Source: Aplidium turbinatum (taxonomy: Eukaryota; Chordata; Ascidiacea; Aplousobranchia; Polyclinidae). From it: a stretch of DNA of 64,000 nucleotides. The translations under genes and the position numbers were made by a program. Location: positions 16,413,695-16,477,694 of the forward strand of contig OU964924.1 of assembly GCA_918807975.1 (NCBI GenBank), given 5' to 3'. Position 1 is the stretch's first letter. Each line of letters starts with the position of its first letter. The notes under the pieces were generated by a model. It was not told the origin of the DNA. It did not search any database and worked only from the letters and a program-made list of their open reading frames with translations. Positions 1-8,247 of the stretch are shown in pieces.

Positions 1-106
1 ATAGCAAAGTTTTTTTTTCAAGTCTTTTGCGCTGTCTGGTAAAATAATTAATTTGCAATGTTCTTTAACTGAACGAAACTGCACAAATGAAATTATGCAC
101 TGCATT

Positions 107-370
107 TCACAATAATAGGCTACTTTTTTCAGCAGTTTTAAAATAATTCTCCATAGTTTTCTGGTTTAAACTTTTGGACATGCTTTCCAACACTTCCCTC
201 TCAAGCCGAAATAATTTGTCCGCGTCCATTCCTTGGAAGGCCAGTCGCCGACGGGTGACATCAAAAGCATTTTAACTTCTTTATTGGGAAGTGTGATTAT
301 TCCCTTTGTCTGCTCTTCTGTTTTGATGAAGCCCAGCATTGCAAAAATTGGTTGTTTGTAGTGTGATGTC
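107..370 (-). pseudogene. Degenerate coding stretch ending in a PIP-box-like motif
   Basis: On the minus strand, one frame reads FAMLGFIKTEEQTKGIITLP and continues to about position 245. A second frame takes over and reads DADKLFRLEREVLESMSK, then QKTMENYF, ending at a stop at 107-109. The change of frame suggests a decayed or mis-spliced coding region. QKTMENYF fits the PCNA-binding PIP box pattern (Q, two residues, M/L/I, two residues, two aromatics), which is common at the C-termini of replication proteins and of some pogo/Tigger-type transposases. I do not recognise the protein. It may be the tail of an old transposon gene or of a host gene lying mostly outside the window; chance is also possible. 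Confidence 0.25.
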
Positions 371-420
371 TAGCACATAAGATTATGGCCTGGGATTACA
401 GACATTTGTCTTTGTTTTGA

Positions 421-1770
421 TCGCATGCATCTGTCTCACCTTTGCTTCATTTTGCCTTTGAACACTGCAGACAATTATGCAAAGCAAAAAAGAGACATTC
501 TCTTTTCGCTTACCGGTACAATTATACGATTAAATGAATGAAGTATGCAAACAAGAAGCAAATCCTGATGCTTTTATCCGACTTATTCTTTTAAGCGGAA
601 TATGCTTAACCGATGTTTTTACTTAACATTAGATTGGATTTGGTTTGGGATTTCAGGTTTTGATTCAAATAAACGATTGATACGTTTAAACGGTATACTA
701 TTAACCGATTTCGTCTGCATACTGTTGTATCCAAACATCAGGACTAAAGTAATTAAAACTGCCACCCCCTCCTTAACAGTATTACAAAAAAGTTTTTTCC
801 AAAACAATTAACAGAATAAATTAAAAATACTAGCTTACGGTCAGTGATATGTCATTGATCTGAACATCACTGGTTGTCCATTTTCCAAAAAGTTTGATTT
901 CTGGTGCCTCAGATGCGGCAATTTCTTTATCAAAATCTTCTTCCATCTAAAAACGTACCTTTTTTAAACAAAATCGACATCATCTTGACATGCGTGATGG
1001 ATGAAAAGTATTACTACAAATCAGTATAAATAATTCAATAGTATAAGAATCAGGGTTGATCGGTTTAAACCGGGCAGTTTTGACCACCTATTACTGGTCA
1101 AAACCCCTTTAGTGTTTGAATCAAGTTGCTTTTCAATTGAATTAAAAATATTACCCTCCATGTTTAGTAATGATGTTCAACTATGTTTTGTATTGATCAA
1201 CAATAACCTAAATGCTGGATTTGGAACAAAAAATATTCAATTTCTCTGTTTGTTTTTGATATTTCAATCAGTTGGTTATTTTAGTTATTGAGAAAATTCA
1301 AATTCTAAAAATAAGTTTCTGATGAACCAAAAAGTGCTTGGTAGAACGATGAACCATTTGCACAGCCAACTGAAGTACAAGAATTTATTTCAACAATTTT
1401 TTTTATGAAAAACATTTGCTATCAATTTTGCCATAAAATTTGGGCAACATTTGCCCTCCCGTTGCGTAGCATGACATGTAATTAAGGTAGTAGTCTTAAC
1501 GCTGCTGGATGTCTTGTTCTTGGCGGCGCTGAAAAATCCAAGACAAATATAATCTTTTGTACAACTTTTACAGGCAGCCATCTGTGGCTGCCTGACAGGT
1601 CGGTATTGGCGGCCATTATTGAAAGTTCAGGCGGCCATGGCCGCCAGCTATTTCGAGGCCTGCATATCAAAATGGTCACAACTCACAACTGCTTTTATAT
1701 TTCCTAAATAGCCCATAGCCCAGGTAGCCGACCATTCACTACTTAAAAGTATTTTTCTAGGTTTTGACCG
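421..1770. other. AT-rich stretch, no gene recognised
   Basis: Short open frames (for example 602-811) show no recognisable motif and have AT-rich composition like their surroundings. No repeat shared with the rest of the window was noticed. Confidence 0.4.
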
Positions 1771-1778
1771 GTTTAAAC

Positions 1779-3780
1779 CAAGTTTTCACACCGAAAATCC
1801 CACTTCTTCTGCACTGGGATGGAAAATTATTAATCGATGCTAGTGGCCAGGGAATGGTAGATCGCATTGCTATCCTAGTCACTGGAGTAACAGAAGTAGA
1901 GTAACTTCTTGGTGTAACAAAAATTGGTAGAGGCACTGGGCAAGCACAAGCTGATTCATGCTTCAATGCACTTGAAGAGTGGAAGCTGAAAGATAAAATT
2001 CAAGGGCTTGTTTTTGACACCACTGCATCTAATACAGGCTTGAAGATGGGTGCGTGCACTCTTATTGAGAATGCATTGGGCCGTGAAGTTGTTTGGATAG
2101 CCTGTCGTCATCACATTTTTGAAGTGGTGTTGTCCAAAGTATTTTTGACCTCCTTGGGGCAACCTGGCGGTCCAGAAATGGGTCTATTCCAGCGTTTCAA
2201 GAAAGGATGGCCTTTCATTGATGTTACTATGTTCCACCCAGTCGATAATGTGGCGTTTAATGGCATTACGGAAAAATTGAGAGAAGATATGCAAGTATAT
2301 TATGGCGAGGCAATGAAAACATCAACTCCAAGGGCAGATTATAAAGAACTGCTGCAACTATGCTACATTTTTCTTGGTGGAACTTTGGTTGAAACCCCAC
2401 ATTTTCGTGCTCCAGGAGCGATGCACAATGCCAGATGGATGGCTAGAGCCATTTATTGTCTAAAGATATTTTTGTTCAAAGATCAAGTGAAACTGACATC
2501 ATCAGAACAAAGTGGCCTTCGAAAATTGTGCCTATTTGTTGCATTAATTTATGCAAGATACTGGAACGAGGCAACATGTGCAGAGAAGGCTCCTTTGAAT
2601 GACCACAACATGATTTCCCTGATTCACATATATCTAGTACCGGATATTAAAAAGTCTGCTCTGCAAGCTATTGGCCGCCATCTGTGGTATTTCGCAGAGC
2701 ATCTCATTCCCTTGGCATTATTTGATGATGGAGTTTCCATCACTCAGAAGACCGAGATGATACGTAATTTAGGTGAACATTATGAACAACCAAATCCTAC
2801 TGTTGCAAGGAAAATTGATGTGAAATCATTTGACTATTGCGCACCGCTCGCTACATTTGTCACCAGTAGATCAATGGAATTTTTTGATCTTATTACCATC
2901 AACCAAGATGAAATTAGTTCATTGTTCTTGACTCCCCCTGCGATTTGGCATGATGATGATGCCTATAGATCACTGCAAGCAAGAGTACGACAGCTGAAAG
3001 TTGTGGATGCAACCTAGTTCGTACCATGAACAGTTCGGACCGTCAGTTCGTACCTTGAAAAAATCGAGAGAAAAAATTCAAAAAAGCCGAAGTCGTTGAT
3101 CGCAGTTTCCGCAATCATTTTAAAATTTTTCCTCTGAAAAGATCGAGAAAAAAAATTGCTCAAAACCGAAGTCTGCTGATCGCAGTTTGCGCAAACATTT
3201 TTTCCGCAGTTTCCGCTAACCCTAATTCTAACCATAGAGTAATCTATGCTCTCCTCTAACCCTAACCTTCGCTGATCGCAGTTTCCACAAACATTTTTCT
3301 GCAGTTTCCGCTAACCGCAGTTTCCGCTTACCCTAACTCTAACCATAGAGTAATCTATGCTCTAACCCTAACCCTTGCTGATTGCAGTTTTCGTAAACAC
3401 TTTTCCGCAGTTTTGCAGTTTGCGCTAACCGCAGTTTCCGCTAACCCTAACCTTCAAGTTTGTTTCAAATTGTTTGGGGAAACTCCGATCAGCGACTTCG
3501 GCTTTGTGCTATTAAACTGCAATCATCGACTTCGGCTTTTTTCATTTTTTCTCTCGATCTTTTCAGGGTACGAACTGACTGTACGAATGGTTCAAGGTAC
3601 GAACTAGGTTGCACCCGAAAGTTGTGAATGACACAGCAGAAAGGGGTGTATCGTTCATACAACGGTACAATGAAACTTTAACAAAAGACGAAGAACAGCG
3701 TCAATGTTTACTTCAAGTTGTGTGTCATCACCGCAATCAATATCCTGAACCAACCAAGTCTGGATTACAACATAAAGTTT
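1779..3780 (+). pseudogene. Transposase-like gene of an unnamed family with D...CRHH motif, split by a MITE
   Basis: The reading frame begins near 1779 (LLLHWDGKLLIDASGQGM), has one in-frame stop before LLGVTKIGRGTGQAQ, and runs through LVFDTTASNTG and WIACRHHIFE to position 2995. After a 612-bp insertion it resumes at about 3617 with NDTAERGVSFIQRYNETLTK and ends at the stop at 3779-3781. From memory, proteins with this order (HWDGK, LLGVPK, FDTTSSNTG, CRHH, ARWMA-AIY) recur as multicopy hypothetical genes in arthropods and cnidarians. An Asp followed by a C-x-x-H pair suggests an RNase-H-fold DDE transposase of the C(2)H group (hAT, P, Mutator-like); that is inference. The N-terminal DNA-binding part was not found. 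The stop and the insertion make it a pseudogene. Confidence 0.6.
3005..3616. mobile_element. MITE with 9-bp target duplication (Mutator-like by TSD length)
   Basis: Direct repeats gaaagttgt (2996-3004 and 3617-3625) flank a 612-bp element. Its ends are ggatgcaacc and ggttgcaccc, so the inverted repeat reads ggRtgcaacctagttcgtacc. Inside are repeated blocks of cgcagtttccgc, accctaaccc and atagagtaatctat, arranged almost as a palindrome. It has no coding capacity. A 9-bp duplication and a short clean TIR fit Mutator-like elements. It inserted into the transposase-like gene around it. Confidence 0.85.
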
Positions 3781-3781
3781 G

Positions 3782-4244
3782 AATTGGGAAATATGTCAAA
3801 ACTTTGGAAAAACTTGAACAAAGCTTGATCGATAATAAAACTATGTAAAACTTTTCATTTGTCATGCAATGCACCATATATAATGTTACTCCAGTCCAGA
3901 CTTTAGATATTGAGAATTGAGATTATTCTGGCTATCCAGTAAATGAATAAATCTTCACCGATTTGGTCTAAATCACACAATAAAGAAAAAAAATGTATGA
4001 AGTGTGAGTGCAGTATAATGTTAAAAATTGAATTAATTGAGCCAAAAACTACCTAAAAAGTGAAAAATGTCTTTCAGACAATTTCTTAACAAAAATGTGA
4101 AGTTATGAGTTACCTCCAAACATTCTTCAAATCGAAAAAAAATTGGCAGGAGTAAGTTTTAGGTTAAATGCAACAAGAAAATGCTTGTGGAGCATGACAT
4201 TTCCGATTTTTATTTTTTTTGGGCCAGTCTACTACTGATATATA
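3782..4244. other. AT-rich, no gene seen
   Basis: Probably the 3' non-coding flank of the preceding transposase-like element. No inverted repeat that would close that element was found. Confidence 0.3.
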
Positions 4245-4615
4245 GCCTAATACATAATTTTTCATTCAGGCACAGTTTAAACCTTTCAAGGTTTTGCCAC
4301 CTTTTCCCGTTCGTTAACTTGCTGGTAGGTTTATATCGATTTTTGTGTCAACCGGGGTGACTTTGTTCACCGGGGTGACTTTGATCAGCACTGTTTTAGC
4401 TTTGTAACCGCCAATTTGAGTAACTGGACTTCGCTCAAGTACTTCAGACCCAATCCTTGGAATTTGAGCAAAGTCCAGTTACTCAAATTGGCGATTACAA
4501 AGCTAAAACAGTGCTGATCAAAGTCACCCCGGTGAACAAAGTCACCCCGGTTGACGGTAGTTAGTATCTTTTTTGTCCCGGACGCGTTAATGACGAAAAA
4601 TAAAATGATTGATTG
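4245..4615 (+). mobile_element. LINE 3' tail fragment, interrupted by a hairpin element
   Basis: The sequence from ttcaggcac through ggttttgccaccttttccc to aataaaatgattgattgatt matches the minus-strand copy at 47402-47575 and resembles the LINE tails at 12121-12320 and 18230-18350. The short (gatt)n run at the end is typical of CR1/L2-type LINE tails. Confidence 0.6.
4347..4555. repeat. 209-bp hairpin MITE with 92-bp arms
   Basis: Arms 4347-4438 and 4464-4555 are reverse complements with about two mismatches, around a 25-nt loop. Each arm begins gtcaaccggggtgactttg and repeats the motif accggggtgacttt once. Removing it restores continuity with the LINE tail at 47402-47575 apart from a base or two, so it is a separate insertion. 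The superfamily is unknown. Confidence 0.8.
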
Positions 4616-4941
4616 ATTACTCTATGGTTAGAATTAGGGGAAAGATTAGCAGAAACTGCAGAAAAATGTTTGCGAAAACTGCGATCAGCGAAGGTTAGGG
4701 TGAGAGCATAGATTACTCTATGGTTAGGGTTAGCGGAAACTGCGGAAAAATGTTAGCGGAAACAGCAATCAGCGGATTTCGGCTTTGAGCTAATTTTTCT
4801 CACGATCTTTTCAGGGGGAAAATGATTGCGGAAACTGCGATGAGCGACTTTGGCTTTTTTAATTTTTTCTCTCGACCTTTTCAAGGTACGAACTGAGAGT
4901 GAGGGTACGAACTGTACATGGTACAAACTAGGTTGCATCCA
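4616..4941. mobile_element. Truncated copy of the 9-bp-TSD MITE
   Basis: The last 326 bp match the elements at 3005-3616 and 5059-5720 in inverted orientation and end in aaactaggttgcatcc. The other end is missing and abuts the (gatt)n LINE tail. Confidence 0.7.
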
Positions 4942-5058
4942 TTGTTCGTGCTATGCAATAACGATTTGTATCACTAGTTCCTGTGTTATTTCTCAGCGAA
5001 CAAATGTGACTGATCTAGATGGTATTTTTCACAGACATCACATGCTGTGACTGCGGAC

Positions 5059-5720
5059 GGATGCCACCTAGTTCGTACCATGAACAGTTCGAACTGTCGG
5101 TTCGTACCTTGAAAAGATCAAGAAAAAAAATTAAAAAAAGCCAAAGTCGCTGATCGCAGTTTCCGCAATCATTTCAAAATTTTCCCCCTGAAAAGATCGA
5201 GAGAAAAAATAGCTCAAAACCGAAGTCCGCTGATTGCAGTTTCCGCAAACATTTTTTTGCAGTTTCCGCTAACTCTAACCATAGAGTAATCTATGCTCTA
5301 ACCCTAACCCTCGCTGATCGCAGTTTCCGCAAAAATTTTTCCGCAGTTTCCGTTAACCCTTACCCTTTAGCCTACCCTAATTCTAACCATAGAGTAATCT
5401 ATGCTCTAACCCTCGCTAATCGCAGTTTCCGCAAACATTTTTCCGCAGTTTCCGCTTAGCCTACCCTAACTCTAACCATAGAGTAATCTATGCTCTATCC
5501 CTAACCCTCACTGATCACAGTTTCTGCAAACATTTTTCCGCAGTTTCCGCTAACCCTCGAGTTTGTTTCAAATTGTTTGGGGAAATTCTGATCAGCGACT
5601 TCGGCTTTGTGCTATTAAACTGCGATCAGTGACTTCGGCTTTTTTTAAAAAAATTTCTCGATCTTTTCATGGTACGAACTGACTGTACGAATGGTTCAAG
5701 GTACGAACTAGGTTGCAGCC
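5059..5720. mobile_element. Second complete MITE with 9-bp target duplication
   Basis: Direct repeats actgcggac (5050-5058 and 5721-5729) flank a 662-bp element with ends ggatgccacc and ggttgcagcc, the same family as 3005-3616. The internal block with atagagtaatctat and accctaaccc is repeated three times here. Confidence 0.85.
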
Positions 5721-5729
5721 ACTGCGGAC

Positions 5730-6305
5730 ATGTCTGCCATGAATTCCGAGGCCTGTACAGTAAGAATAGTTAAATCAAAGCTTACATTTGTTTGTTTTAA
5801 AAACTCATGTAGTTTGATTTTTAATGAGAAAGGGGGAGGCACACAATTTTATAAATGGTTTGGTTTTGTGTCTTGTCTTCGAACTGACAAAAACCTTGAT
5901 AGGCTAATCCTGGTAGAGGCTTTTAGCGCAGGGGTGTTTACCGAGATTACCAGAGTACAAGTGACATTAAGGGGTGCATAGCTTAAAAAGTTTTAGAACC
6001 TGTGTCATTATTCCATAAAAAAAAAGCAAGTACGACTCACCATTACTCAAAATATCCTTCCACACCAAGAAATTCACAAAAAGGTTTACCAGAAGACAAA
6101 ACCTGATCACGTTCTAAACTTCCACTACTGTCACTAGAGAGATTAAACATGATTTCCCAGGGAAAATAAAGCTGGGGCCATATACTATCCATGCCAAAAT
6201 GAAAATTCATTCGTATGCCGATCGTGTTTAAATATTTGTTCAGAAAAGTTTTTGCAACTATTTTGAAACACAAATATCTTATTTTTAGCAAAATGTTTTA
6301 CAAAC
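5730..6305. other. No recognised gene
   Basis: A minus-strand open frame at 6043-6291 contains FNLSSDSSGSLERDQVLSSG and lies just upstream of a tggtgagtcg donor-like site. Nothing else supports it as an exon. Confidence 0.2.
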
Positions 6306-6915
6306 GGTTAAATACTCAAAGAAAATGAAGGGGTGTACCAGCAAACATCTATAGGATTGGCCCATGATACTAGAGAAGGATCCACAGAGGATACAAACTG
6401 ATATGAATGAATCAACAAGTGAATAAAAAAATAACAGTTAACCTCTCAAGTACATGTAGCTCCACACAAAGTAAAATTTCCATGCCTTTTAACTCTTTTT
6501 TATTTCTTTAAAAGTAATGTCTAAAAAGACATTATTGATCCAAAAAGAATGTCTAAGAAGACATTATGAAAAGTAACTACGGACAAAGGCCAGTGTTTCG
6601 ATCTTCCGATCTTTTCAGCGTAGTAAAGTGAACTTAGAAAGTTGTCTTGAAGGTGTTTGTTGAGATGATGATTTGAAACTTGAGTGATTGTTGTGAGATA
6701 ATGAGACTGGATTTAATTTTTAATTTCGGACTTCAGCGAAACGTAAGGTGTGATTTTTTTGAAAGAATTTGTGTTAAGAAATGACAGGAATTTGTTAAAA
6801 ATAAAAACTAGAAAAAAAGACAAGAATTTGCAACTTAGCTAGGACATAACAATCAACTGAGTTCTAACTTTAATAAGTTCACTTTACTACGCTGAAGAGA
6901 TCGGAAGATCGAAAC

Positions 6916-7313
6916 GGTAGCCACTTTAACAAGTCGAAATTCTGCCACTGAAATTGATTAGAATGCAACCGCCAACCAATCACAACATGTTATAAGAGGC
7001 TACCGTCCAATTGTGATCCTTCTCGCACTCATCCAGAGAGTTAATGCTTGTTTTGAACTTTATTTGGTAATTACAGAAGAAAAAGAGCAATAGAAGTAGT
7101 GGGAATCGAACCCGCGTCAATGAAATGACTATTTTCTACCCCTAACCCTAACCCCTAAGCCAACCAGCTGACAAAAAATCCATCACTTAATTTGCTTTCT
7201 ATCATCTTCTTTTCGCCATTTTTTACGTCACTTAAACCGTAGCTTGTGATTGGTTAGCGGTTTCATCCTAATCAATTTCAGTGGCAGAATTTCGACTTGT
7301 TAAAGTGGCTACC
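6916..7313. mobile_element. TIR element with tRNA-like core, 398 bp
   Basis: Direct repeats gatcgaaac (6907-6915 and 7314-7322) flank TIRs beginning ggtagccactttaacaagtc, about 50 bp long. It shares the internal stretch ttggtaattacagaagaaaa with the units at 8020-25446 and has nearly the same length (398 versus about 401 bp), so it is a diverged member of the same family. It inserted into the right arm of the 6418-7499 element. Confidence 0.85.
7092..7172 (-). ncRNA. tRNA-like core (RNA polymerase III A/B boxes) inside the TIR element
   Basis: On the minus strand ggttcgattcc is a perfect B box, and tggttggcttagg about 45 bases upstream approximates an A box. The sequence between does not fold into a clean tRNA, so I call it a tRNA-derived core and not a functional tRNA gene. 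Confidence 0.6.
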
Positions 7314-7511
7314 GATCGAAACACTGGCCTTTGTCCGTAGTTACTTTTCATAATGTCTTCTTAGACATTCTTTTTGGATCAATAATGTCTTTTTAGACAT
7401 TACTTTTAAAGAAATAAAAAAGAGTTAAAAGGCATAGAAATTTCACTTTGTGTGGAGCTACATGTACTTGAGAGGTTAACTGTTATTTTTTTATTCACTG
7501 GTTAAATACTC

Positions 7512-8010
7512 TCTGAAAATTCACGAAAAAGAAAATAATTCAAGTGTTTTTGACAGAAAGGAAATCTTTGTCTTCCCAAATTTTGTTCGTTTATTTGGAG
7601 CACAAAAGTTTGATTTATGAAGAAACAACGTTATCTATTAACAAAAAATTATGACAATGCGTTAAAAAAGTACTATTAGTAATAAATACTATATCTTGCA
7701 AGGCCTTGTGCGTTGAGTTTTGCAACGACTTTGCCTTGTGGTAGGATTTGTTCCTGCGGTTTTCTTTGTCTAGAACTAGATTCGATTCAGTTGTTTTTAT
7801 TTCTGACCATCACAGCAAAAAAAATACACGTCAACATAGCAAAGGTCGAGAAAACGGTAGAAGCGACAAAATACGATCGTTAAAACGTGCTTGTGTACCA
7901 AATGCAGTGGTGCATTCTGACCATATATTTGTAGCCTATTCCACCTTAAACTTAACCAAATTTATAGTCATTTTAATTATTAACATTTGGACTCTGGTAA
8001 CACAGCCAGC
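7512..8010. other. No recognised gene
   Basis: AT-rich flank before the tRNA-core array. An open frame from 7748 runs into the array element and has no recognisable motif. Confidence 0.3.
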
Positions 8011-8247
8011 CTTTGTGACTGGGGGTAGGCACTTTAACAAGCAGATTTCTAATAGCCTAATCCACGCGCGTATCCAATCCAACCACGAACCAATGATATG
8101 CTACGTTATCTGTACGTTATCTACTATTGTGACCATTCCAGCATTCAGCCAGAGAATTAATAATTACTTTAAACTTTGTTTGGTAATTACAGAAGAAAAA
8201 AGAGCTATAGCAGAGGTGGGAATCAAACCCACGTCATTGTAATGACT

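Larger units (their letters stand above)
6418..7499. mobile_element. Long inverted-repeat (foldback-like) element, interrupted
   Basis: The left arm 6418-6636 is matched by a right arm made of 6874-6915 plus 7323-7499. The right arm is split by a tRNA-core TIR element. Arms are about 220 bp with few mismatches; both contain aatgtctaaaaagacatt-type boxes and the stretch tcttccgatct. The central 6637-6873 is unique and has no gene. The 12-bp sequence ggttaaatactc occurs at 6306-6317 and again at 7500-7511, so the true left end may be 6318. Confidence 0.75.

Noticed and set aside
3240-5510. Interstitial telomere (accctaaccc runs)
   Set aside because: The runs are short, interrupted and part of the internal repeat of the 9-bp-TSD MITE family.
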